This document shows positions 33,007-42,590 of a DNA stretch of 64,000 nucleotides, one piece after another. How positions within the stretch are numbered: position 1 is the first letter of the stretch; each line of letters starts with the position of its first letter. This DNA is from Halobacteriovorax marinus SJ. GTDB taxonomy: Bacteria > Bdellovibrionota > Bacteriovoracia > Bacteriovoracales > Bacteriovoracaceae. Below the pieces are notes generated by a model. The model was not told where the DNA came from, searched no databases, and was given only the letters and a program-made list of their open reading frames with translations. The DNA is taken from NCBI RefSeq assembly GCF_000210915.2, contig NC_016620.1:1426001-1490000 (forward strand). The letters are read 5' to 3'. The position numbers and the translations under genes were made by a program.

Positions 33007-33933
33007 TTAATTTTCTTCTAAGAATCTTTCGGCTCTAATTGCGGCCTGACATCCACTTCCTGCAGCACTAATGGCCTGTCTGTAGTAGCTATCTTGTACA
33101 TCACCACAAGCAAATACACCTTCAACATTAGTATCTGGATGCGCTCCCTTTGTAATAATGAAGCCATGATCGTCGAGATCAATCTGTCCATTTAAGAAGC
33201 CTGTATTTGGAGAGTGTCCAATTCCCATAAAGAGACCGTTAGTTGGACGCTCAGTAACTTCACCTGTCTTTAGGTTTTCAACTTTGATTGATGTCACACC
33301 TGTTTGGTCAGCAATAATTTCTGTAACAGCGCTATCCCATACAAATTCGATCTTCTCATTGTTGAAGGCCCTTTCTTGCATTGGCTTAGATGCTCTTAGA
33401 GAATCTCTTCTGTGAACAACATAAACTTTCTTTGCAAATTTTGTTAGGAAAGTGGCCTCTTCCATTGCTGTATCACCACCACCAACAATGTGAACGATTT
33501 GATCTCTATAGAAGAATCCGTCACAAGTTGCACAGGCACTGACTCCTTTTCCGATTAACTCTTTTTCATTTGGCAGACCAAGGTACTTTGCACTTGCACC
33601 AGTTGAAATAATAAGAGATTCGGCCATTAATTCAGTACCATTTTCACACGTGAGCTTAAATGGTCTCTTTGAAAGATCAACTGCCGTTACGTGAGTTTGT
33701 AGATATTCTGTACCAAATCTCTGAGTTTGTTTTTTCATATTGGCCATTAGTTCTGGCCCCATAATTCCCTCTGGAAAACCTGGGAAATTATCTACGTCAG
33801 TTGTAGTCGTTAATTGACCACCAGGCTCATGCCCTTCAATGACGAGTGGATTTAAATTTGCTCTAGAAGCATAGAGAGCGGCCGTATATCCCGCAGGACC
33901 TGAGCCTACAATGACAACTTTTCTTGTTTCCAT
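33007..33933 (-). CDS. trxB: Thioredoxin reductase
   Basis: A 308-residue NADPH-dependent flavoenzyme that reduces thioredoxin. It carries the FAD motif VIVGSGPAGYTAALYASRA, the redox-active CATCDG (about 134-139), the NADPH motif IVHIVGGGDTAMEEA, and the C-terminal FACGDVQDSYYRQAISAAGSG. All are intact and the length is standard. Its ATG overlaps the stop of the small upstream gene by one base (TAATG), so they are cotranscribed. Confidence 0.97.
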   Translation of the reverse strand: METRKVVIVGSGPAGYTAALYASRANLNPLVIEGHEPGGQLTTTTDVDNFPGFPEGIMGPELMANMKKQTQRFGTEYLQTHVTAVDLSKRPFKLTCENGTELMAESLIISTGASAKYLGLPNEKELIGKGVSACATCDGFFYRDQIVHIVGGGDTAMEEATFLTKFAKKVYVVHRRDSLRASKPMQERAFNNEKIEFVWDSAVTEIIADQTGVTSIKVENLKTGEVTERPTNGLFMGIGHSPNTGFLNGQIDLDDHGFIITKGAHPDTNVEGVFACGDVQDSYYRQAISAAGSGCQAAIRAERFLEEN

Positions 33934-34118
33934 TAATTATTTTCCTCGATTTCTTTTTTGATATGTTCTGGACGATCGTCTTTTTCAGGGTTGAGTTCGT
34001 AGTAACCCGCTACAGATATTAATTCGTCTGGGTGTTTCGCCTTCTTTGTCGTCTTATAAGTTTCACCTGTAAGAGTACATTCATAGCGAAAGATTTCTTT
34101 TTTCTTTGATCTGGCCAC
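33933..34118 (-). CDS. Small basic/acidic protein upstream of trxB, possibly L33-like
   Basis: A 61-residue protein. I start it at GTG 34118 because AAGGAAGGA lies just upstream; the frame is open further but without such a site. The sequence (ARSKKKEIFRYECTLTGETY then KTTKKAKHPDEL) vaguely follows ribosomal protein L33 in its first 40 residues (Lys-rich start, TGE-Y-TTKK, P-EL), but the zinc cysteines are absent and the C-terminal half is acidic. It may be an unusual L33 relative or an unrelated small protein. It is coupled to trxB by a TAATG overlap. Confidence 0.55.
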   Translation of the reverse strand: MARSKKKEIFRYECTLTGETYKTTKKAKHPDELISVAGYYELNPEKDDRPEHIKKEIEENN

Positions 34119-34300
34119 GTGGTCCTTCCTTATTTTTCTGTATTTCCAAAAAGTTATAAGGCAAATAGAGCTATTTTTCAAGTTTGACGCAGGTGGACTT
34201 TAACGAATAAGGCTAAAATTGCCAAAATTTGAGAAAAATACTCACTACATGTTAAAATATTTAGGTATTTAATCTTTAAAGGGAATTGGAGATCACATCA

Positions 34301-35866
34301 ATGACGCTTAGGTCTTTATTTATAAAGCTCATTCTTTCAAGTCTGATTTGTTCTAATATATTTGCTCAATCATTTAACGAAGCTCAAATTTCTTTGGCCA
34401 GCTCTACTGGAAAAAGTGCAGTCATTAAACTTGGAAGATTGCAGGGGCTCAAAGAAGGGATGAGAGCGACTTTTCTAGTTCAAAGCGGAAGTCTCGGATA
34501 CCCAAAGCTTGAGAAGGTAGCACAGGGAGAGTTAGTTAGGGCCCTGGATACACAGTCTTATTGGTACTTTAAAAAAGTTTATAACCCGGCTCGAATTCGC
34601 GCTAATCAAAAGCTTGTTTTCATGGCAATGGAAACAGAGCTCAAAGGTGTTAGAGACTTTAAAGTCCTTAGTCGTAAAAGAGTTTTCCCAAAGAATAAGA
34701 AAAATAAAGACATTGATTTTGAAAATGAAACAGGCGTTCCTCCTGAGTTAGTTGTAGAGGGAGAGAAGTATGTTAAGTCAAAAGAGTTGATCGATAATAA
34801 AATGACTTTTGGTCACGACATAGAAATTCAACAATTCGATTTATGGGCAAAGAGAAACGGGCTCACTAAAGTTGATGACTTTTTGCGAGAATTTGAACGC
34901 AAGTACGTGGATGCTAACTTCAAAGAAAAAAGCAGCTATGACGATGAAGTTGAAAAAATTAAGAATAATATTTATCACGCTCAAATCGATGGGTTTATTT
35001 CTAAAATCAATAGTCAAAAATATGGACTTAGAGGTCTCTACCGAGATCAAAAGAGAGATCAAGATAATAAAACGCTTAAGGATAGAAACGATATCTTAAA
35101 TGTCTACGAAGAATCACGTGAAGAGCTTAAGAGAAAGAGAATTCTTGGAGTTGAAAATAGTAAGAAAGTTGTTCGTGATGGTGCTCTTTGGTCAGCAGAC
35201 TTTGATGATGAGGGCCTTAGAAATTACATGTTAAAGAGCGGTATTGAAGAAGAAGAGATTAGACAATACAGAAATCTTACTCAAAAAACAGGTAATGAAA
35301 TTACTTTTAGAATCAGCTCTGCCGTTAGTAATCACTCTACACAAGAAGACGACAATCATAGAAATAAAGGTTACTCAGTGGCCGTCGGTTACGAGTATCA
35401 CCTTATGAGAACTTCTCCTAGTTTACTTAGATTCTCGTTAGAAGTTTATGCTCAGAGATCAATTGAGAATATTGATATTGGTGGAATTAATGGACGCTTT
35501 TCAATGGGCTCTTTTGGCGGTCAGTTAATGTACTACTTCTATAATAACCCGGCCATCTTAAATCAGTGGGCATGGTTTGTAGGTGTAGGTGCGAGACGAG
35601 GAAATGCAGATGTCACATCTGTAGAGCTTTCGAATCCTTATGAATATCAAGTAGTGGGACTCCCAACTTGGAGTATTGGAACAAAGTATAGATTTAAAAC
35701 AGGGGATTCATTTGAGGATGATATACCTGTTGGTGCAGGTATAAACTTACGTCTATCGGGAGAGAGAATGAGTCTCTCATCTGTCTCAACGAATTTAGAT
35801 AATGTTAATACTGATATTTTATTGAATGATATTAAGCTTACAGTTGGGTTAAGTGTTTATTTTTGA
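34301..35866 (+). CDS. Outer-membrane protein with N-terminal periplasmic module
   Basis: A 521-residue exported protein. The signal peptide is about residues 1-22 (ending IFAQ). A small module (about 25-105) contains GKSAVIKLGRLQGLKEGMRA, resembling the strand-rich domain seen in the downstream protein. A charged helical middle (about 150-320) follows, then a C-terminal beta-barrel-like region (about 330-521) with alternating strands and a final YF, the outer-membrane assembly signal. The ATG at 34301 has GGAGA eight bases upstream; a TTG at 34286 is less likely. It forms an operon with the next gene, 7 bases away. No family name. Confidence 0.72.
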   Translation: MTLRSLFIKLILSSLICSNIFAQSFNEAQISLASSTGKSAVIKLGRLQGLKEGMRATFLVQSGSLGYPKLEKVAQGELVRALDTQSYWYFKKVYNPARIRANQKLVFMAMETELKGVRDFKVLSRKRVFPKNKKNKDIDFENETGVPPELVVEGEKYVKSKELIDNKMTFGHDIEIQQFDLWAKRNGLTKVDDFLREFERKYVDANFKEKSSYDDEVEKIKNNIYHAQIDGFISKINSQKYGLRGLYRDQKRDQDNKTLKDRNDILNVYEESREELKRKRILGVENSKKVVRDGALWSADFDDEGLRNYMLKSGIEEEEIRQYRNLTQKTGNEITFRISSAVSNHSTQEDDNHRNKGYSVAVGYEYHLMRTSPSLLRFSLEVYAQRSIENIDIGGINGRFSMGSFGGQLMYYFYNNPAILNQWAWFVGVGARRGNADVTSVELSNPYEYQVVGLPTWSIGTKYRFKTGDSFEDDIPVGAGINLRLSGERMSLSSVSTNLDNVNTDILLNDIKLTVGLSVYF

Positions 35867-35873
35867 GGTTTAA

Positions 35874-36932
35874 ATGAGATTTTTGGCAATTTTTACTTTA
35901 TTTATTCTTTCTATCAATTCCATTGCGCTTGAAATTGATGAGAAGTTAACGATCCGTATTTTAGGTCTCTCTGATACTAAGAAAACACTTCTTACAAATA
36001 GAGGTATTGAAGACGGTTTGGTTGTTGGAGATCACGCTAAGTTCTTTTTAACAACAGGGGTGATTGCTAGAGCGGTTGTAATAAAAGCTTCTCCTGGAAG
36101 ATCTATTTGGTCAGTGTATAGAATTATTGACTCTGATAAAATTACTAAAGACAAAGTTGTAAATATTAAAATTGCCTCACCTGTTAAGCTTACTGAAGAT
36201 CCTACTCGGGCCATTAAGTCTGATGATATGAGTGGAACGATTCCTGTTATGGCCAGAGGTAAGACCTCAGAGCCAATCCCTGAAGTTAGTGAAGAGGATA
36301 GGTCTGACTTAGACTCTATGATGGATGAGCAAGCTCCAGTGATCGTTGGAAGCTCTTCTGGAAGTAAGACTTTAGAAGTCTTTGGAGTATTATCTTTAAA
36401 TTCTCTTTCTGGTTCGTATGAACAAGGAGATAATTCGGGAGACTCTTCAGTTGGAAATATTGATTTCTCAGTTGGTTTTGAAAAGTACTTTTCAACTAAG
36501 GGTTCATTCTTAGAAAATATCTCTATCTTTGCTCTAATATCTAAGAGAACTTCAAAGTCTGGACTTGAAGTTAGTACTTCTAGTGATTGGACTGAGTATG
36601 GAATTGGAGCCAATTGGCATTTCTATAATTCTCCATTTGTTAATAATAAACTTATTGGTTATGCCACACTTGCTGGCGGTGTTGGAAGTGCTACTACAGA
36701 GACTGAAGTTTCTTCAACATCAACAGCCTCAGCAGACCCTCTCAGTGGTTCAAGTAATTTTATGCTTCTTGGAGTTGGTGGAAAGTACTATCTTAGAAAC
36801 GGTTTTGGTGCGAGAGTGACTCTTGATTACTTTAGATCAGGATCTACATTTGAATTCGATGATAGTGATGAAAACTTAACACTAAGTCTGTCTGGAATTC
36901 GCTTTAGAGTAGGGATGTCTTACCGTTTCTAG
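35874..36932 (+). CDS. Outer-membrane barrel protein, second of the pair
   Basis: A 352-residue exported protein. A signal peptide (about 1-18) leads into a module (about 20-105) with LLTNRGIEDGLVVGDHAKFF, matching the G-R-x-x-G-L-x-x-G-x-x-A pattern of the upstream protein. A Ser/Asp-rich linker follows (about 110-160) and then an eight-strand-like barrel (about 165-352) ending in MSYRF, a typical outer-membrane terminal signature. It is cotranscribed with the upstream protein. Its stop overlaps the stop of convergent glpD in a shared CTAG. Confidence 0.75.
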   Translation: MRFLAIFTLFILSINSIALEIDEKLTIRILGLSDTKKTLLTNRGIEDGLVVGDHAKFFLTTGVIARAVVIKASPGRSIWSVYRIIDSDKITKDKVVNIKIASPVKLTEDPTRAIKSDDMSGTIPVMARGKTSEPIPEVSEEDRSDLDSMMDEQAPVIVGSSSGSKTLEVFGVLSLNSLSGSYEQGDNSGDSSVGNIDFSVGFEKYFSTKGSFLENISIFALISKRTSKSGLEVSTSSDWTEYGIGANWHFYNSPFVNNKLIGYATLAGGVGSATTETEVSSTSTASADPLSGSSNFMLLGVGGKYYLRNGFGARVTLDYFRSGSTFEFDDSDENLTLSLSGIRFRVGMSYRF

Positions 36933-38332
36933 AGAGTGTGTTTCGTAAAGTATTCAGTGAGGACTTTATCGAAGTCTTCACTGTGAATCCTTCTCTTCTC
37001 TAAATCATCATAAGTTCTAGGAAGTTCATCTTTAATAATTTTTTCAATAATTTCTCTCGTCAATTCTGGCTTGTGAAAGAAGTTGTATTGACACTTTTTA
37101 GAAAGAGGCACCTTTGTCTTGTCTGGATTATACGAGATATTTTGAGCTTTAATAATTTCTCTTGTGATATCCTGGGCCATAGTTCTAAAGGTCGTATATT
37201 TTCCTCCGACAATGACATAGAGTTTAGAAAGAGGAGTGAAGACTTTATGCTCTCTAGCAGTTTTTCCTCTATTTTGAGCATCATCCTCCATGACAAGAGG
37301 CCTAATGCCCGCAAAGCTTTCAGTGATATTATCTCTTCCTATTTTAGCGCCTGGGAAGAATTCATTTAAATTAGTTAATAAGTAATCAATTTCATTTTCA
37401 GAAGGAGTGACATCAAAGAAGTCATCTTTGACTTCTTCTTCTGTTGTTCCTATTAAGACACGATCGTGGTGTGGAATAACAAAAATGACTCTTCCATCAC
37501 TTGGAGTAAGAACAACTGGATGCTCTAGGGGAAAGTCAGTTCTTCTTACCCATATATGACTTCCTTTTGAGGGAAGGAGTTTATCACTCCACTGAACTTG
37601 CGGTAAGTTCTCTTTCATAAATCTATCTGTAAAAGGACCTGTGGCAATGACGAGATTCTCACATGTGACAGTGCGCTCTTGATCCGTAAGTTCATCTCTA
37701 AGAGTTAATTTATAGTGTCCGTTATTATCCTTAGAGATATCGGATGCACTAGTATAGTTGAGAGCACAGGCATTCTCTTTATTAATCGCATCCATGATAA
37801 CTTCAAGAGTTAATTTACCATCATCGACAATTGCATCTGAGTAGATACCCGATCCACTGAGGTTGTGCTCTTTAATATGTATAATTTCTTTTAATGTCTT
37901 CTCTTTGTCAGCGAAGCCTCTAGTCGCATTTTGAAAGTTAGAGAGAAAGTCATAGAGATAAATTCCTAAGCGCACCATCCATAAAGGTCTTAGGGAGTCT
38001 TTGTAGACGGGTAGGTAGAAGTGCTTTTCTTTACAAATATGTGGAGCCAATTTAAGCCATAGATTCTTTTCACTTAGTGCCTCGTGTACTAGGGCGAAAT
38101 CGAAGTTCTCGAGATAGCGAATTCCTCCGTGAAGCATTTTAGAGCTACTATTTGAGGTTTGGCTGGCAAAGTCCTTCTTTTCAACAAGGAGACTATCGAC
38201 TCCATGTAGAGCAAGATCTCTAAGAATTCCAGCACCGACAATACCACCGCCAATGACAATTGTATTAAAGTGACTTTTTTCTAGTTCTAATAGAGGTGAG
38301 GTACTATGTATTAATTGTTGTCGATGACCCAT
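36929..38332 (-). CDS. glpD: Glycerol-3-phosphate dehydrogenase, FAD-dependent
   Basis: A 467-residue membrane-associated flavoprotein that oxidises glycerol-3-phosphate to dihydroxyacetone phosphate and passes electrons to quinone. It shows the FAD motif TIVIGGGIVGAGILRDLALHG (about 24-44), SSKMLHGGIRYLE, SKGSHIWVRR, the IGTTEEE segment, ESFAGIRPL and VGGKYTTFRTMA. The C-terminal domain is shorter than in E. coli GlpD. AGGA lies upstream of the ATG. It starts 22 bases inside the end of the upstream acidic protein gene, so the two are probably one transcript. No glpF/glpK is nearby. Confidence 0.94.
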   Translation of the reverse strand: MGHRQQLIHSTSPLLELEKSHFNTIVIGGGIVGAGILRDLALHGVDSLLVEKKDFASQTSNSSSKMLHGGIRYLENFDFALVHEALSEKNLWLKLAPHICKEKHFYLPVYKDSLRPLWMVRLGIYLYDFLSNFQNATRGFADKEKTLKEIIHIKEHNLSGSGIYSDAIVDDGKLTLEVIMDAINKENACALNYTSASDISKDNNGHYKLTLRDELTDQERTVTCENLVIATGPFTDRFMKENLPQVQWSDKLLPSKGSHIWVRRTDFPLEHPVVLTPSDGRVIFVIPHHDRVLIGTTEEEVKDDFFDVTPSENEIDYLLTNLNEFFPGAKIGRDNITESFAGIRPLVMEDDAQNRGKTAREHKVFTPLSKLYVIVGGKYTTFRTMAQDITREIIKAQNISYNPDKTKVPLSKKCQYNFFHKPELTREIIEKIIKDELPRTYDDLEKRRIHSEDFDKVLTEYFTKHTL

Positions 38333-39909
38333 ACAGCACTTCCTGAGCAGCTTATTTTATACTTTGAACCATCGCCTAGGGGAGTTATCTGATAATTAAT
38401 TCCCACAATGGCATTTGCATTCTTCTTCATACACTGAGGTCTAAGTTTTTCACTTAGATCGTTATATATGGCCGATTGGGAGACTTTAAGTTCAATTTCC
38501 TCTTGTAGTTCTTCATCTTGGTCTTGGTCAACGTGACCCTTTGCCTGACGTTCGTGGAAGTCAGTTAAATTTTGATCACTCGTAAGCTCGTCTTCGTCGA
38601 CTATTGTAAAGTCAGAGACAATACCAAGGTATTCTATAATTTTATAATTTTCTAATGTAGGTGTTGTAGAAATAATAATTGACTCAATATCAACTGAGGA
38701 CTTATCAATTCTCATTGTCTCATTCTTATTTTGATTTACTCTAGACTTTGAAACGAGACCCACACTATCGGCTTCATAGGACTTCGATGGATGGAGTTCA
38801 TCTGAAAGACCCATCTGAATATCAAGGTCAAAACGTCTAAATTTATGAGTGAGATAGATAGCCGCATACTCAGAGATTTGAGAGATGAGTAAACTACCTC
38901 CCTCTAAAGACTGTTGCATGGCCACTTCCGTATCTGGGCCCACTAATTCATGTTCTCTAAGAATAATGAGAATATCTTCAGCGTCTTCTTCATATTTTAC
39001 ATTTCTAAGAATTACGCTAAAGGGAGGATTTCCACCCTGAGCAATTTTTCCGTAAGTTATATTCTTAGCAAATGATTTTACGTCTTCAAATTTTTCAGAT
39101 CTATCGCTGTAACTACTTTGTGGAGTGGCCACAGGAGTAATCTCTGTGAGTGTACTCGTAGCGCTCTGTTCTGGAGTCTCTTCTGCTTGGAAGTCAGAGT
39201 TGCTATCGTTATCATCTTCGAAACTATCATTGAATTGATCGTATTCTTCTTGTTCTTCTTCTTCTTGTTCTTCTTCTACTTGTTCTTGCTCGCTATCTTC
39301 GGAGAAGTTATTGTCTCCAAATTGATAGTCTTCGGATTCATCATCTGCATCACTTTCTTCATCGTCACTTTGAAAGTCTCCACTATCAAAGGATTGAAAA
39401 TCGTCTTCTTCGTTCTCGTCTTCATCTTCACTATCTTCATCTTGAGTAGAAAACTCGTCTGAAGAGTCTCCAAATTGATAGTCATCATCACTATCAAAGG
39501 AAGACTCATCCTCATCTTGCATTTGGAAATCAGAGAAGTCATCAGACTCTTCTGAGTCAACAGAAAAGTCTGGAGTATCATCTTCGCTATCGCCATCATC
39601 TGACGTACTATCGAAGCTATAATCTTCATCTGAGCTTGAGTCTTGGAATTCATCTGAATTATCTGAGAAATCTACTTGAGAATCATCGTCGGATTGAAAG
39701 TCATCTTCTGTTTCCGCGCTAAATGAGTCCATCTCATTTTCTTCATCGTCTTCAAGATCATCAAGTCCTGGAAGGTGTTCTGTAGAAGGAGGTTCGTCCT
39801 CTGAATTAAGAGCGGCATCAACTTCGGGATCGTCTTGGTGGAGGAACTCTGAGAGGTCCTCAATTCTTGTCATATCTGATTTTTCACCGATTTCGTCTTC
39901 GTCACTCAT
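38311..39909 (-). CDS. Acidic low-complexity protein with C-terminal YbjQ (DUF74) domain
   Basis: A 532-residue cytoplasmic protein. Residues 1-255 are extremely rich in Asp, Ser and Glu, with DYQFGD recurring at least twice. The middle (about 280-370, FSVILRNVKYEEDAEDILII and on) has the helix-strand rhythm of ribosomal L7/L12 C-terminal-like domains, a weak guess. The last about 120 residues (IIISTTPTLENYKIIEYLGI, ANAIVGINYQI, SCSGSAVWV) match the YbjQ/UPF0145 family, usually a free-standing 100-residue protein. The acidic arm may be disordered or bind cations or basic proteins. It has its own start upstream of glpD. Confidence 0.75.
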   Translation of the reverse strand: MSDEDEIGEKSDMTRIEDLSEFLHQDDPEVDAALNSEDEPPSTEHLPGLDDLEDDEENEMDSFSAETEDDFQSDDDSQVDFSDNSDEFQDSSSDEDYSFDSTSDDGDSEDDTPDFSVDSEESDDFSDFQMQDEDESSFDSDDDYQFGDSSDEFSTQDEDSEDEDENEEDDFQSFDSGDFQSDDEESDADDESEDYQFGDNNFSEDSEQEQVEEEQEEEEQEEYDQFNDSFEDDNDSNSDFQAEETPEQSATSTLTEITPVATPQSSYSDRSEKFEDVKSFAKNITYGKIAQGGNPPFSVILRNVKYEEDAEDILIILREHELVGPDTEVAMQQSLEGGSLLISQISEYAAIYLTHKFRRFDLDIQMGLSDELHPSKSYEADSVGLVSKSRVNQNKNETMRIDKSSVDIESIIISTTPTLENYKIIEYLGIVSDFTIVDEDELTSDQNLTDFHERQAKGHVDQDQDEELQEEIELKVSQSAIYNDLSEKLRPQCMKKNANAIVGINYQITPLGDGSKYKISCSGSAVWVIDNN

Positions 39910-39972
39910 TATAATACCTGAAGTAATAGTTGATAATAATATTATAACAGAAGATTACTTTTAGTGAGCAAG

Positions 39973-40001
39973 AAAAAAAAAGGCCCTACCGAAGTAGGGC
40001 C
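39973..40001 (-). terminator. Terminator of secA
   Basis: On the minus strand GGCCCTAC-TTCG-GTAGGGCC is an 8-bp stem with a stable TTCG loop, followed by nine T. It begins 13 bases after the secA stop. Confidence 0.92.
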
Positions 40002-40013
40002 CCTCACAAAGTG

Positions 40014-42569
40014 TTAAGCACCGTGACAGTGTTTGAATTTCTTTCCTGAGCCACAAGGACAAGGATCGTTTCGACCTACCTTCTGGCTTCTTCTAGCAAC
40101 TGGCTCGCTTTTAGCCTGCTCTTGTTGCTCTGCTTGGGCCTGAGCTCTCTTGGCCGCTTCTAGTTGTTGCTCCAGCATCTCTTGTTGACGTTTCTTAATC
40201 TCTTCGATTTCTTCTGGAGTATAGAGTTTAACTCTAAAAATATTTTCTACAACTGCTTTCTTTACTTCCACTCGCATATTTTCAAAGAGGTTGAACGATT
40301 CTCTCTTGTATTCTGTGAGTGGGTTCTTTTGAGCATAAGCTCTCAAGTTGATTCCCTCTTTTACTCCATCCATTGAAAGGAGGTGATCCTTCCAGTGCTG
40401 GTCGAAGATTGTGAGTAGAATCTCTCTCGTGGCAAGTCTAACTTGATCATCGTCATATTGACTGAAGTTCTTTGCTAAGAGCTCTTTTGCAATTGTCTCA
40501 AAGTACTTCTCAATTGAGCCATCGTGCTTCTTGTAGCATTCATCAACATTGACTTCATAGTCAGTGTTAAAAGTATTTTGAAAACCTTTAACCATATCTT
40601 CCCATGGCCAAGTATCAATTTGTACTTTTCTCTCTGGTCTATAAGTCGCTACCAGCATGTCAGCGACATCCTCAATCATGTCATTAATAAAGCCAACGTT
40701 ATCATTGTCAGAGAGAATATCTTTTCTAATTCTATAGATGACACGTCTTTGCTCATTCATCACGTTATCGTATTCAAGAAGATGCTTTCTAATTTCAAAG
40801 TTGTGAGTTTCAACTTTCTTCTGCGCCTTTGCAATAGCATTGGAGATCATCTTGTGTTCAATTGGCTCATCTTCTTCCATACCTAATGTATTCATGAAAC
40901 CTTTGATCTTATCTGAACCAAAGATTCTCATTAAATCATCTTCAAGAGAGAGGAAGAATTTAGATTTACCTGGGTCACCTTGACGACCTGAACGCCCTCT
41001 AAGCTGGTTATCAATTCTTCTCGACTCGTGTCTTTCGGTACCGAGAATAAAGAGTCCACCTAATTCCTTAGTCTCAGGTGTAAGTTTGATATCCGTACCA
41101 CGACCCGCCATATTGGTTGCAATTGTAATCGCTCCCTTAGTCCCTGCGTTTTTAATGATCTCAGCTTCTTTTCCGTGTTGTTTTGCATTTAAAACGTTGT
41201 GAGGAATATTAGCTTTAGTCAGGGCCTCTCCCAATTCAATAGAGCTATCGATAGAGATAGTACCTACGAGAACTGGTTGTCCTTTGGCGTGAAGATCTTT
41301 TATTAATTGAACAATGGCCTTCGTTTTGGCCGCTGCTGATTTATAAATAACATCCGCTTCATCAATTCTTGCAATTGGTAAATTTGTTGGGATAACTACA
41401 ACGTCTAGGTTATAGATCTTTGCAAATTCTTCTGCCTCTGTATCCGCCGTACCTGTCATACCTGCAAGAGTAGAGTAGAGACGGAAATAATTTTGAAATG
41501 TAATTGAAGCGAGAGTCTGGTTTTCAGATTTGATCTCGACGCCTTCTTTAGCCTCTACGGATTGGTGAAGTCCATCAGACCATCTTGATCCCTCTTTCAG
41601 TCTACCTGTAAATTCGTCAACAATAATAACTTGTCCATCTTTTACAACGTAGTCCACATCCACTTTGAAGAGGTTGTGGGCCTTAAGGGCCTGGTTGAGA
41701 TGGTGAAGCATCTCAGAGTGCTCAACATCATAGAGATTTTCAATCTTGAGCATCTTTTGAACTTCGTTGACACCGTCTTCAGTGAAAATTGCAGTTCTAG
41801 ATTTTTCTTCAATAGTGAAGTGCTTCTCAATCTTAAGTTTGGGAATAACTTCATTGGCCACGTGATAGAGATCAGTTCTTCCTTCACTTGGTCCAGAAAT
41901 AAGAAGGGGAGTTCTCGCCTCATCAATAAGAATCGAGTCAACCTCATCCACAATACAATAGTGATGACCTCTTTGAACGTAGTCCTCAAGGTCAAACTTC
42001 ATATTATCTCTTAGATAATCAAAAGCGAATTCATTATTCGTTCCATAAGTAATATCTGAATTATAGGCGGCCTTTCTATCTTCGTCGTCCATATCTGCGA
42101 TTATGCAACCGACGCTTAGACCAAGCCAATTAAAGAGAACACCCATTTCCTCAGCATCTCTTGAGGCGAGGTAGTCGTTGACCGTGATAATATGTGCACC
42201 CTTTCCTTCAAGAGCTATGAGATAAAGTGGAAAAGTAGAACAAAGAGTTTTACCTTCACCGGTCTTCATCTCGGCAATCGTATTCTTAGTTAGAACAACA
42301 CCACCCATGATCTGTACATCATAGTGCCTCATTCCTAGAACTCTTACAGAGGCTTCTCTTACAGTCGCAAAAACTTCTGGGATAAGTTGCTCTCTCGTCG
42401 CTCCATTCTTAATCATTTCTCTAAACTTTGGAGTTTGCGCCTTGAGCTCTTCATCGCTCATTGACTTCATTTTCTCTTCAAGTTCGTTAATCTTTTGAAC
42501 ATAAGGTCTAAGAGCTTTTAAATCTCTTGAGTTCTTTGTCCCAAAAATAGTTTTTATAGGGTTGAACAT
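40014..42569 (-). CDS. secA: Preprotein translocase ATPase SecA
   Basis: An 851-residue SecA, the ATPase motor that drives unfolded preproteins through SecYEG. It has Walker [11 protein letters not shown] (about 102-111), [26 protein letters not shown] in the second nucleotide domain, [18 protein letters not shown], and the C-terminal zinc motif [19 protein letters not shown] that binds SecB and lipid. All motor motifs are intact. A ribosome site AGGAG lies upstream. It follows the M23 peptidase gene by 21 bases and ends in a strong terminator. Confidence 0.98.
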   Translation of the reverse strand: MFNPIKTIFGTKNSRDLKALRPYVQKINELEEKMKSMSDEELKAQTPKFREMIKNGATREQLIPEVFATVREASVRVLGMRHYDVQIMGGVVLTKNTIAEMKTGEGKTLCSTFPLYLIALEGKGAHIITVNDYLASRDAEEMGVLFNWLGLSVGCIIADMDDEDRKAAYNSDITYGTNNEFAFDYLRDNMKFDLEDYVQRGHHYCIVDEVDSILIDEARTPLLISGPSEGRTDLYHVANEVIPKLKIEKHFTIEEKSRTAIFTEDGVNEVQKMLKIENLYDVEHSEMLHHLNQALKAHNLFKVDVDYVVKDGQVIIVDEFTGRLKEGSRWSDGLHQSVEAKEGVEIKSENQTLASITFQNYFRLYSTLAGMTGTADTEAEEFAKIYNLDVVVIPTNLPIARIDEADVIYKSAAAKTKAIVQLIKDLHAKGQPVLVGTISIDSSIELGEALTKANIPHNVLNAKQHGKEAEIIKNAGTKGAITIATNMAGRGTDIKLTPETKELGGLFILGTERHESRRIDNQLRGRSGRQGDPGKSKFFLSLEDDLMRIFGSDKIKGFMNTLGMEEDEPIEHKMISNAIAKAQKKVETHNFEIRKHLLEYDNVMNEQRRVIYRIRKDILSDNDNVGFINDMIEDVADMLVATYRPERKVQIDTWPWEDMVKGFQNTFNTDYEVNVDECYKKHDGSIEKYFETIAKELLAKNFSQYDDDQVRLATREILLTIFDQHWKDHLLSMDGVKEGINLRAYAQKNPLTEYKRESFNLFENMRVEVKKAVVENIFRVKLYTPEEIEEIKKRQQEMLEQQLEAAKRAQAQAEQQEQAKSEPVARRSQKVGRNDPCPCGSGKKFKHCHGA

Positions 42570-42590
42570 TGGTATATTTCTCCTCTTGGA

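Noticed and set aside
36032-36613. Open frame of 193 codons antisense to the second outer-membrane protein
   Set aside because: No ribosome site or domain; the sense frame has signal peptide, linker and barrel end, so this is an antisense shadow.
39118-39462. Hydrophobic Phe-rich open frame of 114 codons opposite the acidic protein
   Set aside because: Phe/Leu runs arise from the complement of GAA/GAT repeats; not a membrane protein gene.
39190-39700. Repeated GA/TC-rich DNA as a possible CRISPR or satellite
   Set aside because: Repeat units are irregular codon-level repeats for Asp/Ser/Glu in an open frame, with no uniform repeat-spacer pattern.
41631-42014. Open frames inside secA on both strands
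   Set aside because: Shadows of an intact 851-residue SecA.
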